Below, piece after piece: positions 33,800-44,700 of a stretch of 64,000 nt of DNA. Source of the DNA: Dracaena cambodiana (lineage: Eukaryota; Streptophyta; Magnoliopsida; Asparagales; Asparagaceae). The position numbers were made by a program, and so were the translations under genes. Position 1 is the stretch's first letter; each line of letters starts with the position of its first letter. Under the pieces are notes generated by a model. It ran no database searches, was not told the DNA's origin, and saw nothing but the letters and a program-made list of their open reading frames with translations. The stretch is from positions 74,501 to 138,500 of the forward strand of contig JAYEPQ010000014.1 of assembly GCA_036321105.1 (NCBI GenBank), in the 5' to 3' direction.

Positions 33800-36700
33800 T
33801 TTCCTTGGATTCCTAACCGAACCCGACTCCAATCTGGGACCCTAACATCTTCATCTTGGAATTGATCACTATGCAAAAACATAACATCTTCATCTCACAA
33901 TTGCTCACCATGCAAAACATTATTTAAATGTATATGTGTCTTTTTGGTTCTGTCTAACTTTGTCTATAAGAAAATCAAAAGAAACCAACTTCAGGTACGC
34001 CTCTCCCCCAACACCAGTTGATCATAAAAAAAACATATTTGAAGTATAAAACTGAATCCACATTTAAGTTTTTGACTCCACATTTAGAAGTATAGAAGAG
34101 ACGAGTTTGTAGTACTTCATTAATCAAATGTACAGAGAACATACATTTTCAATCTCTATACTGGTTAAAAATATTATTTTAAAAATATGTTCCACTCGAG
34201 TTTAAATAAGCAAATTATAAGACTCAAAACTAGTACTCACTCAGCAGAACAAAGAAAAATAATTGCAGTATTGCGTTTCAATTTCCATATTGATCTTTGA
34301 GAGTCATCATGGGCATCACTGTTGAAGGCTCATCCCCGTCACAAATTCAACCAACTTCACATTCGAAAAAAAACAATATAAATAGGCCCGGGACTGGAAC
34401 TGAACCAAAGCGAATCGAAGCAAATCGAAATTAACTTGACCCGGGACCCCAGCATAGCCGAACTGGATCGAACCAAACCGAACCGAACCGGACCGAATCG
34501 CACCGGACTGGACTGAACCAAACCGAACTGGAACCCCTAACCACAACCCGACCCTAACCCCAGACCCGAACCCCAATCCTAACCCAACCCGACCCCGACC
34601 TGGAGCCCCTAACTTCTTCATCTTAGAATTGCTCACCATGCAAAAGTATAACATCTTTATCTCACAATTGCTCACCATGCAAAACATCATTTAAATGTAT
34701 AGGTGTCTTTTCGGTTCTGTCCAACTTTGTCTATAAGGAAATCGAATGAAACCAACTTCGGGTACACCTCCCCCCAACACAAGTAGATCATAAAAAAAAC
34801 ATATTTGAAGTATATAAAACTGAACCTAAATTTAAGTTTTTGACTTCACATTTAAAAGTATAGAAGAGACTAGTTTGTAGTACTCCATAAATCAAATGTA
34901 CAGAGAACATACATATTTAATCTCTATACTGGTTGAAAATATTATTTTAAAAGTGTGTTCCACTCGAATTTAGATAAGCAAATTAGAAGACTCAAGATTA
35001 GTACTCACTCGGCAGACCAAAAAAATATATTTGCAGTATTACGTTTCAATCTCCATGTTACTCTTTGTGTGTCATCAAGTGCATCACTGTTGAAAGGTCA
35101 TCCCCTTCACACACTCAACCAACTTCAAATTTGAAAAAAAAAACAATATAAATGGGCCTGGGACTGGAACCGAACCGAAGCGAACTGAAATAAATCGAAC
35201 ATTAACTTGATCCGGGACGTCAACCGAACCGATTGGACCAAACTGAACCAAACCGAACCAACCCGAAGGAAACCGAAGCGAACAATAACCCCAACCCCTG
35301 ACCGCGACCCTGACCCTAGACCCGAACCCCAAGCCTAACCCAACCCAACCCTGACCTAGGACCCCTAACATCTTCATCTTAGAGTTGCCCACTATGCAAA
35401 AGCATAATATCTTCATCTCATAATTGCTCACCATGCAAAACATTATTTAAATGTATAGGTATCTTTTTGGTTCTCACCAACTTTGTCGGTAGGAAAATCG
35501 AAGGAAACCAATTTCGGATACACATCTCTCCCCAACACCAGTAGATCATAAAAAAAATATATATTTGAAGCATAAAAGTGAACCCACATCTAAGTTTTTG
35601 ACTTCACATTTAGAAGTATAGAAGAGACGAGCTTGTAGTACTCCATGAATTAAATATAAAGAGAACATACATTTTCAACCTCTATACTGGTTGAAAATAT
35701 CATTTTAAAAGTGTATTCTACTCGAGTTTAGATAAATAAATCAGAATACTCAAGACTAGTACTCACTCAACAGACTAAATAAACATAATTGTAGAATTGC
35801 GCTTCAATCTCTATATTACTCTTTGAGTGTCATCAAGGACATCACTGTTGAAGGGTCATCCCTTTCACACATTCAACCAACTTTTCATTTGAAAAAAATA
35901 ATATAAATGGGCCCAGGACTGGAACCGAACCGAACCAAAACATATCGAACTTAACTTAACCCGGGCCCCAACTGAGCCGAACCAGACCGAACTAAACCAA
36001 ACCGAACCGGACTGGATCGAAGCAAACCGAACCGAACCGTAACCCCAACTCCTAACCACGACCCCGACCCTGACCCAAGACCCGAACCCCAATCCTAACC
36101 TAGCCCGACCCCGACGTGGGACCCCTAACATCTTCATCTTAGAATTGCTCCCCATGTGAAATATTATTTAAATGTATGTGTCCTTTTGGTATTGGCCAAC
36201 TTTTTCTACAGGGAAATCGAAAGAAACCAATTTTGGGTACACCTCTCCCCCCAACACCAGTAGATCATTAAAAAATATATTTGAAGTTTAAAAGTGAACT
36301 CACATCTAAGTTTTTGACTTCCTATTTAGAAGTATAGAAAAGACGAACTTGTAGTACTCCATGAATTAAATGTACAGAGAACATACATTTTTCAACCTCT
36401 ATACTGGTTGAAAACATCATTTTAAAAGTGTGTTCCACTCGAGTTTAGATAAGCAAATTAAAAAACTCAAGACTAGTACTCACTCGCAGACCATAGAAAT
36501 ATAATTGCAGCATTGCGTTTCAATATTTATATTGCTCTTTGAGTGTCATCAAGGGCATCACTATTGAAGGGTCATCCCCTTCGCACATTCAACCAACTAC
36601 ACATTTGAAAGAAACAATATAAATGTGCCTGGGACTGGAACCGAAACAAAGCGAACCTTAACTTGACCCGAGACCCCAACCAAACCGAAACGGACTGAAC

Positions 36701-37611
36701 CGAACGGAACCGGACTGGACCGAACGGAACCGGACTGTACCGGACCAAACCAAACCAAACCGGACCGAACCGAAGCAAACCGAACCGAACCGTAACCCCA
36801 ACCCCTAACCACGACCCTGACCCTGACCCCTGACCCGAACCCCAATCCTAACCCAACCCGACCCCGTCCTAGGACCCCTAACATCTTTATTTTAGAATTG
36901 CTCACCATGCAAAAGCATAACATGTTCATCTCACAATTTCTCACCATGCAAAACATTATTTAAATATGTAGGTGTCTTTTTTGTTCTGGCCAACTTTGTC
37001 TATAGGAAAATCGAAGGAAACCAACTTCGGGTACACCTCTACCCCTAATCCCAGTAGATCATAAAAAAATGTAAGCAAATTAGAAGACTCAAGACTACTA
37101 CTCACTCAGCAGACTATAGAAATATAATTGCAGTATTGCATTTCAATCTCCATATTGCTCTTTGAGTGTCATCAAGGGCATCACTGTTAAAGGGTTATCC
37201 CCTTCACACATTCAACCAACTTCACATTTGAGAAAAAATAATATAATTGAGTCTGGAACTAAAACCGAACCAAAGCGAACCGAAGCAAATTGAACCTTAA
37301 CTTGATCGGGGACCCCAACCGAGCCAAACCGGACTGGACCGAACCGAACCGAACCGAACCAGACTGGTTCATACCAGACTGGACCGAACCGAACTGAAGC
37401 AAACCGAACCGTAACCCCAACCCCTAACCATGAACCCAGACCCGAACCCCAATCCTAACCCAACCCGACCCCGACCTAGGACCCCTTACATTTTCATCTT
37501 AGAATTGCTCACTATGCAAAAACATAACATTTTCATCTCACAATTGCTCACCATGCAAAACATTATTTAAATGTAAAGGTGTCTTTTTGGTTCTGGCCTA
37601 CTTTGTCTTTT
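33800..37611 (-). repeat. Satellite array, same family, inverted orientation, about 5 units
   Basis: The 0.8 kb satellite recurs with its G-rich strand on the minus strand: CCCCAATCCTAACCC-type blocks at about 34,570, 35,330, 36,090, 36,850 and 37,450, preceded by a partial unit at 33,805. Pentamer tracts read ACCGAACCGAACC. Order of parts is exactly reversed relative to 2,151-17,669. The unit with the block at 37,450 follows an internal deletion (around 37,070, where the AT-rich part is shortened by about 330 bp). The block ends at 37,611 within the segment 'GGCCTACTTTGTCT'. Open frames here (34,316-34,690, 35,084-35,443, 36,597-36,956) are again pentamer by-products. Confidence 0.92.
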
Positions 37612-38850
37612 GTAGTTCTTTCCATGTACATCAGAAAACCTATTTGAAGCATACCCGTTCATCATCGAGATTGTTTCACATGGGCCATCGGGAGCATAAT
37701 TTTAGAAGGGTAAGCTCACTTTTTGGCTTTTACCAACTTCGCCTATGTAGCGTGAACACTTCAATGTGAGTGTTGTATCCATGTCAAATACGTATCTAGC
37801 ACCAAACTCGTACAACACTTGCTAATACGTATGGATTACACTGAAATTGTGTCAAACTTTAAGAACCCAAAGCATGCATGTCGGAGCTGAGTGCACTTTC
37901 AAAAGATCACACAGATCGCGTGTCCGGGCCGTGTGACAATGTCCACTTTCAAATAAAGATCAGATGTTGAGCAATATGAAGTCATATATTGCCTAGAAAA
38001 GACAATAAATATTAAGCTAATAGGCCTGAAAAGTTCAACTACCTTGCAAAGATAGAGGTTTCAAATTTTTTTCAAGACACTGGTACATATAGTTGAATTT
38101 GAATTCTTATTTTTAATATAGTTACTCAATTAGCATATATATTTAAGTAATTAAAAAATTACTTTCTTTCTAGTTACAATTTTTATTTGCATTATATATA
38201 TCACCTACATAAATACATTTACATTTATGGCATCGTATCCTTGTGTCCTAATGTTTTAGGATTTATCGTGTCCCCATATCGGTATCATATTTGTATCCTA
38301 TATCAGTGTTCATACGTCATTATTGAACTTTGCACTTAGGAGAATCTAACTAAACAAACTAGTTGTACTTGCCTAGTAGACCAAAAAAAAAAAAAAAAAG
38401 CATATTCAAAACAACCTTCGAATAACTCTCTGATTGCCAATCTGGGTGTTATTTTAGAAGGATGGGTCAATTTTTAAGTTTTAGTGCACTTCCCATTTAC
38501 GAGTATCCCACTAGATAAATTAGTAATGCGTGATGACTAAATCAAAACATACATTTTCAACCCTTAAATTGTTCTTCTTGGTTAGGTAGAGGCATCACTC
38601 AAGAAGGATAGGCCCTTTTCTCAGTTTCAGCAACATCAAGTTTCAATGAATTCTAGGAGAGGACATGTTGTACTTAGTGAATACATCAAAACACGTATTT
38701 GAGGCACACCATTTCAACCTCTATATCGTTCCTCAAGAAACAGCTAAGGCATCATTCTATATGGATGAGCCAAATTGCAATCCCAACCAAACAGTCACTT
38801 TAGGTAAGGAAGAATCATACTTATAATTAAATAAGCTAGCCCTGTCGAGC
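37612..38850. repeat. Diverged relatives of the satellite unit
   Basis: Short matches to the AT-rich part of the inverted units recur: 'ACATTTTCAACC' followed by CTTAAATTGTTC (38,551-38,575), 'TTTCAACCTCTATA' (38,708-38,723), and AGGCATCACTCAAGAAGG / AAGGCATCATTC (38,590 and 38,744) beside the unit's GGGCATCACTGTTGAAGG. The G-rich block and pentamer tract are absent. These look like old, separate descendants of the same ancestral sequence. A poly(A) run lies at 38,383-38,399. Confidence 0.45.
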
Positions 38851-39231
38851 ATATCATATCAACCAAAGAGCATATCATTGGAGTCGTTAACCAAGTAGCG
38901 ACTATCAAACTTCTTAGGAGTCCTCTATCTCCAGTGAATGATATTTGTTGCCATTAAGTTAATTAAGCAGTGGCTATCAAACTTCTTAGAATTCGAAATT
39001 TGGCATACTTGAAGAATGATACATAAGTTTGTATCCTGGATCGGTTAGAACTAGCAAAATTGAAGCGAAACTTGTTATTCTCTAGTTCGGCGCCTTCTGT
39101 ATTTCTTGATTTGTTAAGAAAAGATGCAAACGGTTTCTTCTATGAGAGGGACTAGTAGCTTTGAGTAATGATATGCTATGCTATTCTATGGAACACATGA
39201 AAACAAATGAAACTCTACATGTAATAAGCTA
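38851..39231. other. Intergenic, nothing recognised
   Basis: No frame, RNA gene or repeat that I can support; lies immediately 3' of the MIZ1-like pseudogene. Confidence 0.5.
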
Positions 39232-40092
39232 TTAACTATACCAAATCTTAAGCAGAAAGATGCTAAGCTCGGGCCCTCCAGTGTTAAACTTGTTACCATC
39301 TCCTCCTCCACTGATGCAGTCAGGATTAATCATGTAAAAAGCTTCAGAATCTCAACTACCAATCACCCTATCGAACTTTGCTCTCATGTACATATATAAT
39401 TTCACCAGAAGCAACGTGATTTTTCGCAGCAGACTCCTTTGCGGCTGTGTCGACCTCAGGATTTGGGCTTGCTGGTGCAGGGAGCTGCAGCAGCGTCTCG
39501 GTGGCAGCAGGCTTTACCCCTGCCCCTACTGAGACGGATTGAACTGTGCTCAGTACATGAAAATCAGATGTTGTACACTGGCGTGAAGTTGCATAACCAA
39601 TTAAGCTTATGCCCGTTGCAGTACATATTCCACACAGGCTCATCCAATAAAGCTTTCTTCATTGAGCTGGCACCTGGAGCAGTAGACTTCCTCTCGCATT
39701 CCAGCAGAATTCTCACCATCCCTGAAGCCATCTCCTTCACAAGACGACTAGTGAGTATGGTGAGTTCTTATAAGAGGATTGGCTCTGTTCTTGGCGTTTC
39801 TTGTATTGCAAAGCTAACCCTCCCCCTTCTTCTGACCAAATAAGGTCACTGTCAGCAATCTTTTTCAGCTGCTGCTGATCACACGGGTATTAGTTATGAG
39901 TGATTTGTTTGGAACAACAGCTAGCCACCGGCAAGCAGGGACGAAAGAACGGAACACCGAGGCAAAGTGGCCGATTGAAGACGAATTTGGATGGTGGACC
40001 AATTGCATGAGATCCCCGGTTTCGACCGACGAGGGGGAGAGAATTTGCATCATCGATATCAGAGGACAGAGAAGAGGAGAATGATGATTCAT
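39232..40092 (-). pseudogene. MIZU-KUSSEI1-like (MIZ1, DUF617) pseudogene
   Basis: MIZ1-family proteins are plant-specific; the founder controls root hydrotropism, and other members are mostly uncharacterised. Read on the minus strand from an ATG at 40,092, pieces of the family appear in order over several frames: an N-terminal 'SFVPACRWLAVV', then 'VSFAIQETPRTEP', 'LTILTSRLVKEMASGMVRIL', 'LLDEPVWNMYCNGHKL', 'ATSRQCTTSDFHVLSTVQSV', 'SVGAGVKP', 'MRAKFDRVIGS', 'DSEAFYMINPD' and the terminal 'GGPELSIFLLKIW'. Breaks: a TGA near 39,866, a frameshift around 39,820, a TAA just before the L-T-I-L block, a frameshift after H-K-L (about 39,600), a one-base shift near 39,390 and a TGA between V-I-G-S and D-S-E. 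Nearly the full length is present without introns, as in the family, so this was a whole gene that decayed in place or a retained duplicate. Confidence 0.82.
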
Positions 40093-40582
40093 GTATCGGA
40101 ATCGGAAGGTCTGTATTTTATTAAAATCTTCTAAATCATTAATATACAGTGCAGGAATGAATTGAAATTTTATTTGTAAATTAATAAATATATGTAAGCC
40201 CGTGTTATTTATGAGAGGCATTATGATAGAATTCTCAGGTTATTTATGAGATGGAACTATGGTGGAATTCTCCCGAAACTTAGTTTGTAAATTGACTTCA
40301 AGAAGCACCCCCATATTATATGAGTTGATTGGATAATTGAAAGTGAAATATGGAAATTGGATTGATGGGCCCACATTTTTTTTTTTTTAATTTTTCTTCA
40401 CTGTTTCATTAATAACGGTTATAAACAATTGTTTGTTAAGATGTTAGAAGTAGCATTGAGAAACAAGAAAGATAATACCTCTCTTGTCAAAAAAAAAAAA
40501 AAAATTAAAAATTGAGAGGATAATTTCAGCTGGATTTAGCATAAAAAAGCATCTGCACAATATTCTATACCACATGGACAAA
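40093..40582. other. Intergenic, nothing recognised
   Basis: AT-rich spacer upstream of the pseudogene with a poly(T) at 40,378-40,389 and a poly(A) at 40,490-40,503. No supported feature. Confidence 0.5.
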
Positions 40583-40591
40583 TACAATAAT

Positions 40592-41297
40592 GGGGTATTT
40601 ACTGGTTTGTCCCTCGAATCTTTAAATATTATGATTTTACCCCCCAAATCTTCATATTTATAATTTTGCCCCCCAAATCTCATAAGTTACAACAATTTTG
40701 CCCCCTTCTCTAACTTTCCCAAACACAGTTAATTTTTTGACCATTTTACCCCTTATTTCCTCTTTTATTTTCCTCCTCTTCTTCTTCTCTCTTCCTCCTT
40801 TCTTCTTATTTTCTTCATTATTTCTCCTCTCTTCCTCATCTCTTCTCCTTCTCTTTTCCTCCTCTCTTCTCATTTTCTTCATTTTTTTTACTCTTTCATG
40901 TCATGCATTTTTCCTCTAGTTCACCAAATCAATTATCTCAAGTAAAAAAAGAGACGAAAATAAGAAGAGAGGAGGAAAATATGAATATGAAAGAGTAAAA
41001 AAAAAAATGAAGAAAATGAGAAGAGAGGAGGAAAAGAGAAGAAGAAGAGATGAGGAAGAGAGGAGAAATAATGAAGAAAATAAGAAGAAAGGAGGAAGAG
41101 AGAAGAAGAAGAGGAGGAAAATAAAAAAGAAAATGAGGGGTAAAATGGTCAAAAAATTAACTGTGTTTGGGAAAGTTAGAGAGAGGGGCAAAATTGTTGT
41201 AACTTATGAGATTTGGGGGGCAAAATTATAAATATGAAGATTTGGGGGGTAAAATCATAATATTTAAAGATTTGAGGGACAAACCAGTAAATACCCC
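40592..41297. mobile_element. Non-autonomous foldback element (Mutator-like), 706 bp
   Basis: Long inverted arms (40,592-40,899 and 40,987-41,297, about 310 bp each) differ at only a handful of positions and flank a loop of about 87 bp. The ends are GGGGTATTTACTGG / CCAGTAAATACCCC. Nine bases, TACAATAAT, are repeated directly on both sides (40,583-40,591 and 41,298-41,306). A 9 bp duplication is the signature of Mutator-like elements. There is no transposase. The inner part of each arm is an almost pure pyrimidine/purine tract (CTTCTTCTTC-type), so the mirror-image open frames on both strands are meaningless. It sits about 450 bp upstream of the kinesin start codon. Confidence 0.9.
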
Positions 41298-41306
41298 TAC
41301 AATAAT

Positions 41307-41745
41307 ATATTAATACGGCATGCAAAATACTATATTATAGAATTTTTTGGCTCTCATTTCACTTCCCTTTCCCCTTTGTATCCCACTATTCATAAATCCA
41401 ATATGCTTGTGCTTAAGTATTAGTCATTATTCTCCTGGACTTTTACGTTAAAAATAAAGAATGGTCAGAATAGGGACTTTCAAATAATTTTCGCAATAAG
41501 ATAAAGTGGTGATGAGAAGAGAATCAGAGCCGTCAGATAGATCCGACGGTCGATTTGACTGTCAAATTTCAAAAATCAAAACGCCTGGGCCAGATGCAGA
41601 GAGTCCCTCTTTCCTTTTCTTTCATGTAATTAAATACTTTAGTGACCGTTGTAGCTCTCAAAATCCCTCTCTCGTAGACTCGTACTCTCTCTCTCTCTCT
41701 CGATCTCGCTGTCCATATCTTTCTCGATCGATCTGAGCACAAAGA
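41307..41745 (+). promoter_or_regulatory. Upstream region and 5' UTR of the kinesin gene
   Basis: The region between the foldback element and the ATG holds a CT microsatellite (about 41,686-41,701) just before the start, as in many plant 5' UTRs. No clear TATA box is placed. The proximal promoter is thus only about 440 bp before a transposon boundary. Confidence 0.4.
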
Positions 41746-44700
41746 ATGGGTGAAGAATCGTCTCCTCAACCCTTACCATCAGCAGCAGCCGTCCAAAACC
41801 AAGGTCTCTCTCTCAAAAACTAATCTTTTCTTTTCCCCAATCTTCTCACTTCTTTTTTTAAAATCGATTTTTCTTCTATTAATTCGAAGTTGATGGTTTT
41901 TCGGCTTATTTCAGATGGAACCCCAGGAACCCATATCAAAGAAGCCCCAATGTATCATTCTTACAGTATTGGTAGTCATCCATCCAACCCGAGATCAAAA
42001 ACCCCTTTTTTTTTTAAATTTTAAAATTTTAAGCAAGGCTTTCTCTTCTTCTTTTTTTCCCCCCTTTTCTTGTTAATTAGTCAGTAGGTCAATTTCTTCA
42101 CTAGCCCAAATCTTAATTCTTCTTCTGTTATGAATCAGAATCGGATGGAGAGCCCATCGATGAGGGTACAATTCAACGACAACATGGTCATGGTATGCTA
42201 TTTTTTGTTTTTATATCAAATCATTTTCTTTATTTAACCTTCTCAATTCGATCTAATTTTCTCTTGGGTTTAGTTATCCTCTCTGATTCAGGTCTGAATT
42301 CAGCCGATTCCAAAGAGATGGATGAGAAAGGAAATAGCATTCAGGTGGTTCCAATTCCGTTGACCTCTAGTCTCTAGATAAAATTAGTAACTTTTCTATT
42401 AGCCCAAGTAGCACTTTTTTGAAAGAGAGGTTTATAATGCAAACTCCCTTGCTTCAGGAATTTAAGGATGACTCTGCGATTCCATCCCCTGTACTAAAGG
42501 GTGAATCAGTAATATCATTTTTCGGCCCTGATCTCACCTCCGCCCTTCAGGTTCTTGGTATATATGTTCTACTGCTTTGTTTCTTGTCAATTTTTTTTTT
42601 TAATTCATGATTTATGTATCATACCTTTTCCTTTTGTTTTTTAAGGAACAAAGTACAACATTTTGTTGAAGAAATGTGAAGAACAGACCGTCGAATCTGA
42701 GAAGTTGCGAGCTAACTGTGAACTATTAAGCAACAAGTGTGAGCAAGAGTGTCAGCCTAAATATGAGGCTCTGGAGAAGAAGTATACTCAGGAATGCTTC
42801 GAACGCAAACGCCTGTACAATGAAATAATAGAACTGAAGGGGAATATTAGGGTCTTCTGCAGATGTCGCCCTTTAAGTTTGGAGGAGGTATCCAAAGGTC
42901 TTACGTCTGTGGTTGAATTTGATGCATCCCAAGATTCTGAATTGCAGGTCATCTGTTCTGATAACACCAAGAAGCTGTTCAAATTTGATCATGTTTTCAG
43001 CCCTACAGACAATCAAGGTAGAATCTCCTGAGTCTTTCTTAATTAATTCGAAAGCTCCTTTATATCTATTTAAGTAGGCATGACTATAGTCTCTCTCCAT
43101 GTTGATTTTCATCTTAGCTGCTACTTTACAAGGCATAATTCTCTATGCATTTAGCTCCATACTATTGCATGTTGACTAAGATACTACACCGGAGCTACAG
43201 AAAGTACTATGTATAATATTTAAGCATTTCTGTAACCAACTACTAACAGTGTCCCTAAATCATATTTTACATTGTAGTGCCATAGGTTTCAAGTGAATTA
43301 CACATTTCTCTTTCTGTTACACTAAACTATCTGCGTACATAGAGTGCTGCAGGAGTTACTGCACATTTTACTTTGCACGGACCTAATAATTATTCTACTA
43401 TCTAGTATATCTACGTTCTTTAGCAATAATCTCTTCTTGTCACCGCGTGAAGTAAGTACTTCTCCTTGTGCTGAATAAATTGCTATATATAATTTCATTC
43501 AAATTATCTATAGGCAGAAATTTATGCCCAAAGAGATACTGTCTAGTTTTAGCAACTACAATTCAGTTTCCTGGTCAAAGTAAGTGGTTTGCACTTTGCG
43601 TTGTGTGCAGAGGTTGTATTTGCCGAGACATTGCCAGTTGTGAAATCAGTTTTGGATGGGTACAATGTCTGTATATTTGCTTATGGACAGACGGGGACAG
43701 GAAAGACGTTCACAATGGAAGGAACCCCAGACAATCGAGGTGTTAACTATAGGTCCTTGGAAGAATTGTTCAGGAGTTCAACTGAGAGATCTGCAATGAT
43801 TAGATATGAATTCTCTGTTAGCATATTGGAGGTTTACAATGAGAAGATCAGAGACCTTCTTGCAGAGAACTCAGATCAGCTCGGAAAGAAGTAATTATTT
43901 TATTTCTTTGCTTTGGAAATTATTTTAAGTTTATTTTTCCTATAGAGTCACTTGCTTAATGTTGTCTCTGTGGTCCATTAAAAGGTTGGAGGTAAAGCAA
44001 GTACCAGATGGCACCCAGGATGTGCCTGGCCTTGTCGAAGCTCAAGCATGCAGCATGGATGAGGTTTGGCAAATTCTTAAGACCGGCAGGAAGAACAGAT
44101 CGGTTGGTTCCACTAGTGCCAATGAACTAAGTAGTCGTTCCCACTGGTAAGCTTTGAGAAATAAATTTTGTTAGAATAGCTTTTGTCATTAATAGGAGGC
44201 TCTTGGATTGCATTTCCTGTTTAGTTGGTTGCAAATATAAATACGCCTTGCAAATGACACTGCAGCAATCGGTTTTGAGATGAGTGTTGTTGCAAGTTAT
44301 TTGTTAGGTTTGGTGTAAATGGCAATCCAGCAACAGAGCACCTCTTCTTAGCAATAGCTGCATATAGTTGTCCTGCTGGGGTAGCAAGTGGGGAGATGCT
44401 CTCCCATTTAAAACTTGTAATATAGGAAGTTGAAACTGGTGTTATGGTCAATGTAACCACACACTAGGAACTTTTATCTTGTTGTAAGTCTGATAACATC
44501 TACACAAGGAGTAAAATCCATAATGCTGTAAAGTGATGTTGTTGTGGCACCATTTACAACCATCTCAAATATCTTAAATAGGTGAATTTACACTACACTC
44601 TCTCAAACATCTCAAATCTCTGCAAAGTGAACATATATGAACACTATTTACGCTAGGTATGAATATGGGATGTCTTGGAAATTGTTTAACTTTTATCCGT

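Noticed and set aside
2151..37611. CRISPR-like or prokaryotic repeat array
   Set aside because: Units are about 800 bp with plant introns and retrotransposons around them; there are no short repeats with unique spacers.
40658..41231. Lys/Arg/Glu-rich and Leu/Phe-rich frames on both strands
   Set aside because: They are mirror translations of the two arms of the foldback element and carry no independent information.
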